Source of the DNA: Methylotenera sp965234545
GTDB lineage: Bacteria > Pseudomonadota > Gammaproteobacteria > Burkholderiales > Methylophilaceae
DNA: 64,000 nucleotides
Assembly (NCBI GenBank): GCA_965234545.1
Contig: OZ248348.1
Coordinates: 1,426,001 to 1,490,000, forward strand
Direction of reading: 5' to 3'
A program made the position numbers and the translations under genes. This document shows, piece by piece, positions 17,938 to 25,789 of the stretch (position 1 is its first letter; the number at the start of each line of letters is the position of its first letter). A model generated the notes under the pieces. The model made no database searches. It saw only the letters and a program-made list of their open reading frames with translations, and was not told where the DNA came from.

Positions 17938-18579
17938 ATGACCATTGAAATTAAAGCAGTAAAACGTGATGCTAAAGGTACGGGTGCGAGCCGCCGTCTA
18001 CGTCACGCTGGTTCTGTGCCAGGTGTAGTGTACGGTGCAGGTAAAGAAGCAGTCACCATTTTGGTGGATGCCAAAGAACTATTTTTAGAGTTCCGCCACG
18101 AAGCGTTCCACGCATCCGTGCTAGACCTAAACCTAGATGGCAAAAAAGAAAGCGTATTGCTACGTGACTTCCAAATGCACCCAGTGCGCAACACTATTCA
18201 ACACGTGGACTTCCAACGCGTTAGCGCCACAGAAAAAATCCACGTTAAAGTGCCGTTCCACTTTATCAATGCAGACATCGCTCCAGGCGTTAAATTGAGC
18301 GGCGGTATCGTTGCCCACATTTTCACTGAAGCCGAAGTAAGCTGCTTGGCTAAAGATTTGCCAGAGTTCATTGAAGTGGACGTGGCTAAATTGGAAATGG
18401 GTCACGCTATCCATTTCTCAGAAATCGCCCTGCCAAAAGGCGTGACTTTCGTGCAACTGGCTCACGGCACGGATGCCGCAGTGGTATCGATTGCTAAAAC
18501 ACGTGGTAGCGTTTCTGAAGCCACTGCTGAAACAACTGAAGCCGCCGCACCTGCAGCCACACCAGCCGCAGACGCTTAA
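17938..18579 (+). CDS. rplY: 50S ribosomal protein L25 (CTC form)
   Basis: A 213-residue L25/general-stress protein CTC: an N-terminal 5S-rRNA-binding L25 domain (RRLRHAGSVPGVVYGAGKE) joined to the C-terminal TL5-type beta domain (KVPFHFINADIAPGVKLSGG), ending in an alanine-rich tail. The long form is usual in betaproteobacteria, while E. coli has only the short N-terminal part. An AGGAG ribosome site is present upstream. Position between prs and pth is conserved. Confidence 0.97.
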   Translation: MTIEIKAVKRDAKGTGASRRLRHAGSVPGVVYGAGKEAVTILVDAKELFLEFRHEAFHASVLDLNLDGKKESVLLRDFQMHPVRNTIQHVDFQRVSATEKIHVKVPFHFINADIAPGVKLSGGIVAHIFTEAEVSCLAKDLPEFIEVDVAKLEMGHAIHFSEIALPKGVTFVQLAHGTDAAVVSIAKTRGSVSEATAETTEAAAPAATPAADA

Positions 18580-18611
18580 GTAAAGCTGTTTTAAGTTTAA
18601 GCATGCTAGAC

Positions 18612-18645
18612 AACGCGCACATTCTCATGAAGTGCGCGTTTTTTA
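18612..18645 (+). terminator. Rho-independent terminator after rplY
   Basis: Stem AACGCGCAC / GTGCGCGTT with an 11-base loop, followed by five T. It lies 33 bases after rplY and just before pth. Confidence 0.88.
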
Positions 18646-18661
18646 TTGCTACTATGACGCC

Positions 18662-19234
18662 ATGACACCCATTAAACTTTTTGTCGGCCTAGGCAACCCC
18701 GGTGGCCAATACGAAGCCACTCGGCACAACGCCGGCTTTTGGTGGGTAGACCTAGTGGCGGCCAGCAATAACAGCCCGATTAAACTCGACAGCAAGTTTT
18801 TAGGCTTGGTCGGCAAGCTCAGCAACAGCAACGACACCTGGTTACTCAAACCCAACACCTTTATGAACGCCAGCGGTAAAGCCGTAGCGGCCTTGGCCAA
18901 TTACTACAAAATTTTGCCCGAACAAATACTGGTGATACACGACGAATTGGATTTACCGGCCGGCACGGTGAAGCTAAAAAAAGCCGGTGGTCACGGTGGC
19001 CACAATGGCTTGAAAGACATCGCCGCCGCCTTGGGCACGCCGGATTTTTGGCGCTTGCGTTTGGGCATAGGCCACCCAGGCGACAGAAACGAAGTGGTTA
19101 ACTTCGTGCTAAAAGCCCCGACCAAAGACGAACAAAGCGCGCTAGACGGCGCCATAGATAAAAGCCTGACCATCTTGCCGCAGCTCTTGAGCGGCGATTT
19201 TGAACAAGCAATGTTAAAATTGCACTCTAAGTAA
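18662..19234 (+). CDS. pth: Peptidyl-tRNA hydrolase Pth
   Basis: Pth releases peptides from prematurely dropped peptidyl-tRNA. The start at 18662 (MTPIKLFVGLGNPG) is the family start and gives 190 residues; the frame is open a little further upstream but runs into the terminator stem. The catalytic histidine and its neighbours are seen in YEATRHNAGFWWVD, the catalytic aspartate region in VIHDELDLPAG, and GGHGGHNGL is intact. It is followed by ychF after 54 bases. Confidence 0.98.
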   Translation: MTPIKLFVGLGNPGGQYEATRHNAGFWWVDLVAASNNSPIKLDSKFLGLVGKLSNSNDTWLLKPNTFMNASGKAVAALANYYKILPEQILVIHDELDLPAGTVKLKKAGGHGGHNGLKDIAAALGTPDFWRLRLGIGHPGDRNEVVNFVLKAPTKDEQSALDGAIDKSLTILPQLLSGDFEQAMLKLHSK

Positions 19235-19288
19235 ATTACGCGAAACAAACTACGCAAGCATTGCGTTAAAAATGAACTGGAAAACATC

Positions 19289-20374
<1,086 letters not shown>

Positions 20375-20464
20375 TTAGCAAACTATTTTTGACAAGGCCA
20401 GCCTAAAACACTAGAATTGCGCCCTTGTTTGCGTTTTAAGCAATAAAAAACAACCGGTTTACCT

Positions 20465-20541
20465 GGTGATGTAGCTCAGCTGGTTAGAGCACAGGATTCA
20501 TAATCCTGGGGTCGAGGGTTCAAGTCCCTCTTTCACCACCA
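20465..20541 (+). tRNA. tRNA-Met (elongator, anticodon CAT)
   Basis: A 77-base cloverleaf with encoded CCA. The D arm contains GCTGGTTAGAGC, anticodon stem CAGGA/TCCTG with loop TTCATAA gives anticodon CAT, and the T arm GAGGG TTCAAGT CCCTC is fully paired. The acceptor stem GGTGATG / TTTCACC pairs except for one T-T and one G-T position at its inner end. The D-arm and variable-loop pattern is that of elongator tRNA-Met, not initiator. This is the better of two copies in the window. Confidence 0.93.
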
Positions 20542-20544
20542 AAC

Positions 20545-20580
20545 AAAACGCCCCTTTCGAAAGATTGGGGCGTTTTCATT
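20545..20580 (+). terminator. Rho-independent terminator after tRNA-Met
   Basis: Stem AAAACGCCCC / GGGGCGTTTT with a 12-base loop. The same hairpin is repeated after the degenerate tRNA copy at 21951-21982. Confidence 0.85.
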
Positions 20581-20634
20581 TGTCAGCAACTCCCTCTTAT
20601 TTGATGGTTATCCAATCAACATAACGCTCACATC

Positions 20635-20692
20635 ATGTCGATAAAATGGAAAAATATCGACATATATTGTTGACGTGTCGATAGCATCAACA
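20635..20692 (+). promoter_or_regulatory. Repeated TGTCGATA operator-like sites upstream of fic
   Basis: ATGTCGATA at 20635-20643 and its exact inverse TATCGACAT at 20655-20663 are followed by GTGTCGATA at 20675-20683, and a fourth partial copy, ATGTCGA, contains the fic start codon (20706-20712). A second dyad, TGTTGA (20669-20674) and TCAACA (20687-20692), surrounds the third site. The density of repeats in 75 bases suggests an autoregulatory operator, perhaps for the winged-helix end of the Fic protein; this is inference. Confidence 0.6.
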
Positions 20693-20705
20693 TACACTGC
20701 TCCTT

Positions 20706-21836
20706 ATGTCGAACAATAATCAAAACATCAACATGAGCAATTGGCAGGCAGATAAGCCTTATAACGACCTCCCTCTTTTGCCGCCTAAGGCAGAGATGGA
20801 AAGTAAAGCTGTTTTAAAGCAGTGCATTACTGCTCGCGCAGCCATCGCGGCGCTGAAGCAATCTGCCGAGCTGATTCCTAACCAAGCGGTTTTAATTAAT
20901 ACCCTACCTTTATTAGAAGCGCGTGCCAGCTCCGAAATTGAAAACATCGTCACCACAACGGATAGACTTTTTCAGCATTTACGTAACGATGAGAATGCTG
21001 ACCCGGCCACCAAAGAGGCTTTGCGCTATAGAAGTGCGCTATTTCAAGGTTACCAAGAACTGGCAAAGCACCCACTAAATACCAGAGTGGCGGAAGCAAT
21101 CTGTACGAAAATTAAAGGGGTTGAAATGTCCGTGCGCCGGACACCTGGCACAGCATTAATGAATGATAAAACCGGCGACACCATCTATACGCCACCAGAA
21201 GGCGAAAAGCGGCTACGCGATATGCTGACTAATTGGGAACAGTTCATGCACAACGCCACAGATTTAGATCCGCTTATACGCATGGCGATTGGCCATTATC
21301 AGTTTGAGGCAATACACCCATTTAATGATGGCAATGGCCGCACAGGTCGCGTGCTGAACAGTTTGTTTTTAATACAAGAGAATTTACTAACCCTACCTAT
21401 TTTGTATTTAAGCCGATACATTATTCAAAATAAACAAAACTATTATCAACTGCTGCTTAACGTCACCACAAAAAAGGAATGGGAGGCTTGGCTCTTATAC
21501 ATACTGCAAGGCGTAGAAGAAACAGCTATCTGGACAACAGCAAAAATTTCAGCCATTAAAACCCTGTTTGAACATACTTGCGAACACGTATCCAAACATG
21601 CCAATAAAATCTATAGTTACGAATTAGTCAGCCTGATATTTGAGCTACCCTATAGCCGCATCAGCAGCCTGACTGATGCAGGCATTGCCAAGCGCCAGAC
21701 TGCCTCAGTGTATTTAAAACAGTTAGTAGAAATTGGCGTACTTGAAGAGATGACAGTGGGCAAAGAAAAGTTATTCGTCCACCCAAAACTACTGCAACTA
21801 CTGACTACCGATAACAACCATTACAAAAAATATTAA
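20706..21836 (+). CDS. fic: Fic family protein (class II, C-terminal HTH)
   Basis: Fic enzymes transfer AMP (or related groups) to hydroxyls of target proteins. The 376-residue protein has the catalytic motif HPFNDGNGRTGR near residues 203-214 and, at its N-terminal side, the inhibitory helix motif SSEIEN, so it is an intramolecularly inhibited class II Fic. The C-terminal 80 residues look like a winged helix (LVSLIFELPYSRISSLTDAG onward), as in SoFic-type proteins. No ribosome site is clear; MSNW at 20736 is an alternative start. The gene stands alone between two copies of the tRNA-Met region, a sign of acquisition. The target is unknown. Confidence 0.93.
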   Translation: MSNNNQNINMSNWQADKPYNDLPLLPPKAEMESKAVLKQCITARAAIAALKQSAELIPNQAVLINTLPLLEARASSEIENIVTTTDRLFQHLRNDENADPATKEALRYRSALFQGYQELAKHPLNTRVAEAICTKIKGVEMSVRRTPGTALMNDKTGDTIYTPPEGEKRLRDMLTNWEQFMHNATDLDPLIRMAIGHYQFEAIHPFNDGNGRTGRVLNSLFLIQENLLTLPILYLSRYIIQNKQNYYQLLLNVTTKKEWEAWLLYILQGVEETAIWTTAKISAIKTLFEHTCEHVSKHANKIYSYELVSLIFELPYSRISSLTDAGIAKRQTASVYLKQLVEIGVLEEMTVGKEKLFVHPKLLQLLTTDNNHYKKY

Positions 21837-21859
21837 GCCACAATATCAGCACGCGTATC

Positions 21860-21993
21860 ACCGGTTTACCTGGTGATGTAGCTCAGCTGGTTAGAGCACA
21901 GGATTCATAATCCTGGGGGCTAGGGTTCAAGTCCCTCTTTCCCACCAAACAAAACGCCCCTTTCGAAAGATTGGGGCGTTTTCATTTGTCAGC
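21860..21993 (+). repeat. Right copy of the tRNA-Met direct repeat
   Basis: 134 bases matching 20453-20587, including upstream bases, tRNA and terminator. Differences are confined to the tRNA's variable loop and T stem (GTCGAGGG to GGCTAGGG) and one lost A in the acceptor stem. It forms the right border of the inserted fic segment. Confidence 0.92.
21872..21947 (+). pseudogene. Degenerate tRNA-Met copy
   Basis: This 76-base copy of the tRNA-Met at 20465-20541 keeps the D arm, the anticodon arm (CAT) and CCA. A T-C mismatch breaks the first T-stem pair, and a one-base deletion (TTTCACC to TTTCCC) leaves the 3' acceptor strand six bases long. It probably cannot fold into a working acceptor stem, so I read it as a pseudo-tRNA. 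Expression cannot be judged. Confidence 0.8.
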
Positions 21994-22017
21994 GCGCTGG
22001 CGATGAAGTCGAGAGCA

Positions 22018-23064
22018 TTAAGGGCTTACGCGCTGCCTTAAGCCCACTTCCAACTCGTAGTCTTCGGCAATGTCCGGGTCTATCAAGGTGAGTTGCGCAC
22101 TGACCCATTTAACCTGCTGCTCGTCGCCTTGGGTTTTGGCCATCACGCCCAATTGGTAAATGGCGCTGGAATGCTTGGGTGCCAACTGCAGCACCTTCGC
22201 GTAACTTTGCTTGGCGGCATCAAACTCTTGCAAGCCTTGTTGCGCCAAGCCTAAATGCATCCACGCTTCGGCGTTGTCTTTTTCCACGCTCACCCAAGTT
22301 TTAGAAATGATTTCCAGGGTGCTCCATGCACCGGTTTTTAGCGGTTGCACGGCTTGCATGAAGAACGGCCGCTCTTTCGGTGGCACGTCCCAAAACGGCG
22401 ATTCCATTGGTGTGGTCAATAAGATGTCGGGCTGCTTGAGCAAGGCTTCTACCCACTTCATCGGCAAGCTGTAGTAATAGGCATCGCGGCCCGGGCTTTT
22501 AAAGGTGGTGAACCCGACCAAGCGACCTTGGTAATCCAACAATGCGCCGCCGCTGGCACCCATGCTAAAGCCGGATGTGGTGCGGATCAGCACGCTGTCG
22601 TCAAAGGGGATCAAGGCTTTGACCGTGCCAAACGATTCGGTTGGGCGCGGCGCGTTGCCAGAAAAGCCCAAGGCCACCACGTGCTGCTCGTATTGCAAGG
22701 CGGTGCTGTCACCATGCGGAAACGGCGTCAGGGGTAAATCGTCGAACTTAAGTATGCATAAATCGTGGCGCCAATCGGCTTTCATGGCAATCGGCGCGTA
22801 ACTGTTGCCCAATTTATTAACGGCTATGCCGCGCGCGTTGGCCACCACATGGCAATTGGTTGCCACGTGATTCACCGCCACCACCACGCCCGAGCCTATG
22901 CCGGTTTGGCCATTTTTATCTTGCACGCGCACCTTGGCCACCGAGTGGCTTAAGGCCAAAATGAATTCCGGCTTGGGGGTTTGGTCAGCCTGCGCCGGCG
23001 TAGTCAACAGCAGGCTGGCGGCGGCCAATAAAGCTAGGGAGAGATGTGGGATGGTGTGTTTCAT
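22018..23064 (-). CDS. Secreted trypsin-like serine protease with TPR tail
   Basis: A 348-residue exported protein: signal peptide (LSLALLAAASLLLTTPAQA), a trypsin/DegP-like domain with the catalytic triad visible as TNCHVV (His), RHDLCILKF (Asp) and GASGGALLD (Ser), then TPR-like helices near residues 240-330 (AEAWMHLGLAQQGLQEFDAA). No PDZ domain is seen. A paralogue of equal length and the same plan lies at 49420-50466. The substrate is unknown; periplasmic quality control is a guess. It follows pqqA copy 1 on the same strand, beyond that gene's terminator. Confidence 0.9.
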   Translation of the reverse strand: MKHTIPHLSLALLAAASLLLTTPAQADQTPKPEFILALSHSVAKVRVQDKNGQTGIGSGVVVAVNHVATNCHVVANARGIAVNKLGNSYAPIAMKADWRHDLCILKFDDLPLTPFPHGDSTALQYEQHVVALGFSGNAPRPTESFGTVKALIPFDDSVLIRTTSGFSMGASGGALLDYQGRLVGFTTFKSPGRDAYYYSLPMKWVEALLKQPDILLTTPMESPFWDVPPKERPFFMQAVQPLKTGAWSTLEIISKTWVSVEKDNAEAWMHLGLAQQGLQEFDAAKQSYAKVLQLAPKHSSAIYQLGVMAKTQGDEQQVKWVSAQLTLIDPDIAEDYELEVGLRQRVSP

Positions 23065-23144
23065 AATGTGCGCCCGTGTATATAAACGTATAGTAGCTGT
23101 CTGAGAACAGTTTTGTCATAAAGTTCTACCTTGCTAACGGGCAA

Positions 23145-23171
23145 TAAAAAAGGAGCCTAAGCTCCTTTTTT
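23145..23171 (-). terminator. Terminator after pqqA copy 1
   Basis: Perfect hairpin AAAAAAGGAGC / GCTCCTTTTTT with loop of four, 18 bases downstream of the pqqA stop codon on the minus strand. Flanking A and T runs allow function in both directions. Confidence 0.88.
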
Positions 23172-23188
23172 ATTCATTCCGTGAGGAA

Positions 23189-23260
23189 TTACTTGTTCAT
23201 TACGTACATTGTAACTTCAAAGCCAAAACGCATTTCTGTAGCTGCTGGTGTTGTCCACAT
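23189..23260 (-). CDS. pqqA: PQQ precursor peptide PqqA, copy 1
   Basis: A 23-residue peptide beginning MWTTPAATEMRFGFE and continuing VTMYVMNK. The glutamate and tyrosine of the E-VTM-Y motif (E15 and Y19) are the residues that PqqE cross-links to build pyrroloquinoline quinone. A GGAG ribosome site lies upstream on the minus strand, and a strong terminator follows, so it is a single-gene unit. None of pqqB, pqqC, pqqD or pqqE is nearby. The peptide is identical to those of copies 2 and 3; DNA differences from copy 2 are three silent changes. Too short for usual gene callers. Confidence 0.95.
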   Translation of the reverse strand: MWTTPAATEMRFGFEVTMYVMNK

Positions 23261-23397
23261 AATATTTCTCCAAAGTGTTTGTTGTTTAGTCCGAACAAGG
23301 TATCTTGCTCGGGTGTGGCTATTATGCAGTGGGCCCAGCCTAGCACCCTGTTGTTGTTCATGAATGCGTCCTAAGTAAAATCATGAACGTAAAACCA
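23189..23397 (-). repeat. Left arm of an inverted repeat carrying pqqA
   Basis: This arm (pqqA copy 1 plus about 135 upstream bases) is matched in inverse orientation by 24738-24944. The outer 49 bases differ at two positions and the pqqA genes at three; the middle is more diverged. The outer block contains a dyad, GTTCATGA (23356-23363) and TCATGAAC (23381-23388), 17 bases apart. umuC lies between the arms. Confidence 0.9.
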
Positions 23398-23419
23398 CTA
23401 AAGAAAAGCCAAACCAGCC

Positions 23420-24721
23420 TTAACCCACCCGCAGCAAATCCTCCCAGCGCGTGGTGTAGCAAGGGCTTTTATGCTTTTGCTTCATCTTCCACGGCTTACG
23501 AAAACCCTCACTGGCCAGCTTAATACTGGCCTTGCCCAATTTGCGGTTAATGCCGTCCATGGCCCGCATTAAGGCATCCGACTTCAGCGTGCTGGGCTTT
23601 GATGCAAACAAATCGTGCTGCGCCGTGCCGGCCGCTTGCAACTGGCTGAGCATGACGCCGGCTTTGGCATACGCCCTATTCGGCTGGTAGATCTGCTGTA
23701 AGCCGGCCAAGGCCGCTTGCAGCAAATCGCGTGTGTCGCTGCTGGGCACGGCCAAGGCCACGCTTAGGCCGTTGCTGTAAAAAGGCGCATCGGGTTTAAA
23801 CGGGCTAGTGCGGATAAACACAAATACCACGCCGGCCTGCGAGCCTTGCTCACGCAATCGTGCTGCCGCGCTGCTGACATACAAGCTGATGGATTGCGCC
23901 AGGCTATCGTAATCAAACACCGGCGAACCAAAGCTGCGCGAGCGCACGATCTGCTGTTTTGCTGGGGTCACTTCTTCTAACTCCAAGCTGACCGTGCCGT
24001 TTAACTCGGCCACGGTTTTGGCCATCAGCACGCTAAATTGCTGGCGCAAACGCGCCGGGTTAGCGCGCTTTAAATCCAGCACGCTATTAATGCCCATGGC
24101 CTGCAGCTTGGGCGCCAACTTCGCCCCCACGCCCCACACCTCGCCCACCGGCAATTGACTCAGCAGGCCATCCAATTGGCTGGCCGACATGGCGTTAAAA
24201 TTGCACACGCTGTTAAACACCGGCTGTTTTTTAGCGCAATGGTTAGCCAACTTAGCCAAGGTTTTGCTGGCGCCTATGCCCACGCACACCGGCAAGCCGG
24301 TCCAATGCAAGATGCGCCCACGCATGGCTTGGCCATAGGCCTGCAAATCGCGCGAGGCAAAGCCGCTCAAATCCAAGAAGGATTCGTCTATGGAATACAC
24401 CTCTTGCGCCGGGCTAAAGTCACGCAAGATGCCCATCACCCGATTGCTCATGTCGGCATACAAAGCGTAATTGCTCGATAAAGCCAATATGCCGTGCTGG
24501 CGCGCCAAGTCTTTTAACTTAAACCACGGCGCACCCATGGCCACGCCCAAGGCCTTCACCTCGTTGCTGCGCGCCACCGCACAGCCGTCGTTATTGGACA
24601 GCACCACCAGCGGCCGGCCTTGCAACTTTGGGTTAAACACCCGCTCACAAGACACGTAAAAGTTATTCACGTCTATCAAGGCAATCTGGCGAGGCAAGGC
24701 TGGCATGGGCAATTCTTTCAT
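23420..24721 (-). CDS. umuC: DNA polymerase V catalytic subunit UmuC
   Basis: UmuC is the Y-family polymerase subunit of translesion polymerase V. The 433-residue protein opens with IALIDVNNFYVSCERVFNP (metal-binding aspartate), has SIDESFLDLSG (catalytic D-E pair) and the helix-hairpin-helix region, then the little finger and a C-terminal DUF4113-like end (LLRVG). Two starts are possible: 24721 (MKELPMP) or 24706 (MPALPRQ); neither has a clear ribosome site. It follows umuD on the same strand but is separated by pqqA copy 2 and a terminator, so it is not simply cotranscribed with umuD. It is enclosed by inverted pqqA repeats. Confidence 0.95.
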   Translation of the reverse strand: MKELPMPALPRQIALIDVNNFYVSCERVFNPKLQGRPLVVLSNNDGCAVARSNEVKALGVAMGAPWFKLKDLARQHGILALSSNYALYADMSNRVMGILRDFSPAQEVYSIDESFLDLSGFASRDLQAYGQAMRGRILHWTGLPVCVGIGASKTLAKLANHCAKKQPVFNSVCNFNAMSASQLDGLLSQLPVGEVWGVGAKLAPKLQAMGINSVLDLKRANPARLRQQFSVLMAKTVAELNGTVSLELEEVTPAKQQIVRSRSFGSPVFDYDSLAQSISLYVSSAAARLREQGSQAGVVFVFIRTSPFKPDAPFYSNGLSVALAVPSSDTRDLLQAALAGLQQIYQPNRAYAKAGVMLSQLQAAGTAQHDLFASKPSTLKSDALMRAMDGINRKLGKASIKLASEGFRKPWKMKQKHKSPCYTTRWEDLLRVG

Positions 24722-24737
24722 GGTTTTACTTGTTTCA

Positions 24738-24944
24738 TGGCTTTACGTTCATGATTTTACTTAGGGCGCATTCATGAACAACAACAGAGGGTTTGTCGGG
24801 CAGCTCGGCATAATGGCTACACACGAACAAGGCATCTCGTCGGGTTCAAATACAAAATTTTGGAGAATGATTATGTGGACTACACCAGCAGCTACTGAAA
24901 TGCGTTTTGGCTTTGAAGTTACTATGTACGTAATGAACAAGTAA
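24738..24944 (+). repeat. Right arm of an inverted repeat carrying pqqA
   Basis: Inverse counterpart of 23189-23397: the 49-base outer block, a diverged middle and pqqA copy 2. The dyad GTTCATGA (24747-24754) / TCATGAAC (24772-24779) is conserved with the same 17-base spacer. On the umuC side, the pattern GTAAAA-CCATGAA recurs about three times toward the umuC start codon (24719-24760, read on the minus strand). Confidence 0.9.
24873..24944 (+). CDS. pqqA: PQQ precursor peptide PqqA, copy 2
   Basis: Encodes the same 23-residue PqqA peptide as copy 1, with E15 and Y19 of the cross-linking motif intact. A TGGAGA ribosome site lies at 24860-24865. It is transcribed divergently from umuC and is followed by a bidirectional terminator 18 bases on. 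It has split the umuD-umuC pair. Identical peptides with silent DNA changes among the three copies argue that this copy is under selection. Confidence 0.95.
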   Translation: MWTTPAATEMRFGFEVTMYVMNK

Positions 24945-24962
24945 TCAGCTTCACGCAATAAG

Positions 24963-24994
24963 AAAAACCCATACCACTGCGTATGGGTTTTTTT
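24963..24994. terminator. Bidirectional terminator between pqqA copy 2 and umuD
   Basis: Stem AAACCCATAC / GTATGGGTTT with a 6-base loop, with A run on the left and T run on the right. It serves the convergent ends of pqqA copy 2 (plus) and umuD (minus). Confidence 0.9.
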
Positions 24995-25011
24995 ATGCCC
25001 GCAAATAGCGC

Positions 25012-25632
25012 TTACTTAAAGCGCCTAAACGAGCCGGTCACCACACCCCATATCTCAAAATTCATTTCTTCGCTGATATCGATAGACGCATACGCCCCGC
25101 TGCTATTGGCCGGCAGCAACCTAGGCGAGCCGTCTTTTTTACGGCTCAAGGTTTTAATGGTGAATTCGCCATCGATCACCGCCAACACAATGTCACCCAC
25201 GGACGGGATTTTAGAGCGATCCACCACCGCCTTATCGTTAGGCAGCAAGCCCACATCGATCATCGAGTAACCCTGTATGGTCACAAAAAATGTGGCATCG
25301 TGTTGGTCTATCAAAAAGTCGTTGGGGTTTAAGCGCTTTTCCACGTGCTCTTCCGCCGGGCTAGGAAAGCCGGCCGACACCTTAGAGCTGTAGAGCGGCA
25401 AACTCACTGGCAAGGCATGCAGCGCCGGCAAGCTTAGCTCACCCACCGCATCCAAATCCGCCGACAAACGCTTGCGCTGATAGGCCGCCAAAAAATCCTT
25501 AATCACCCCGCCCTGGCTGGCCGGCACCCGCAAGGCCACGGTGGCCTCGCCAAATTTACCGGTGCCCGATTTGCGCCCAGCCGCCGGCCGCTTGCCACCG
25601 CGCTTAACCACTGTTGTGTTTTGATCATCCAT
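25012..25632 (-). CDS. umuD: UmuD-type autocleaving SOS protein with basic N-terminal extension
   Basis: A 206-residue S24 (LexA/UmuD) family peptidase; after RecA-stimulated self-cleavage UmuD' joins UmuC in polymerase V. The scissile Ala-Gly is visible in SSKVSAGFPSP (residues 87-88), the catalytic serine in IQGYSMIDVG and the lysine in EFTIKTL. The first 60 residues are an extension rich in glycine and basic residues (GGKRPAAGRKSGTGK) followed by a RHH-like segment (ATVALRVPASQGG), seen in other proteobacterial UmuD proteins and perhaps DNA-binding. ATG at 25632 is preferred over a TTG 18 bases upstream. No ribosome site is seen; the mRNA may be nearly leaderless. Confidence 0.92.
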   Translation of the reverse strand: MDDQNTTVVKRGGKRPAAGRKSGTGKFGEATVALRVPASQGGVIKDFLAAYQRKRLSADLDAVGELSLPALHALPVSLPLYSSKVSAGFPSPAEEHVEKRLNPNDFLIDQHDATFFVTIQGYSMIDVGLLPNDKAVVDRSKIPSVGDIVLAVIDGEFTIKTLSRKKDGSPRLLPANSSGAYASIDISEEMNFEIWGVVTGSFRRFK

Positions 25633-25633
25633 T

Positions 25634-25653
25634 TGATTATTGTACAACAATCA
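25634..25653 (-). promoter_or_regulatory. 20-bp palindromic operator at the umuD start
   Basis: A palindrome centred on TTGTACAA (25640-25647) with 9 of 10 base pairs matched extends over 25634-25653, ending one base before the umuD ATG. A -10-like TACAAT read on the minus strand lies inside it. It does not match the CTGT-N8-ACAG LexA box of gamma- and betaproteobacteria, so the regulator may be a LexA variant or the UmuD-like protein itself. Confidence 0.65.
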
Positions 25654-25789
25654 AACAAGATGCGGCTAGCTAAGATTTAAGCTAGATTAAGTAGCGTAGT
25701 AGTAGATTTTTATTCCTCCCGCCAACGAAACTAAGCGCCTTGCGCTATAGTCTAGTTATTAGGAATTTTTTAATGCAAAGGAGACAAAA

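Larger units (their letters stand above)
20453..20587 (+). repeat. Left copy of a 135-bp direct repeat around tRNA-Met
   Basis: This 135-base stretch (upstream ACCGGTTTACCTG, the whole tRNA-Met and its terminator up to TTTGTCAGC) recurs in the same direction at 21860-21993 with only a few changes. The two copies enclose the fic gene, so the fic segment appears to have entered by an event that duplicated the tRNA region. Confidence 0.92.

Noticed and set aside
18632..18661. Upstream extension of pth
   Set aside because: It would begin inside the rplY terminator stem; 18662 gives the conserved start MTPIKLFVGLGNPG.
20706..21836. fic as half of a toxin-antitoxin pair
   Set aside because: No small antitoxin gene is adjacent, and the inhibitory helix SSEIEN lies within the same protein.
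23189..24944. umuC with its inverted flanks as an insertion sequence or transposon
   Set aside because: No transposase, no target-site duplication; the arms are made of pqqA and its promoter region, so a duplication or rearrangement explains them better.
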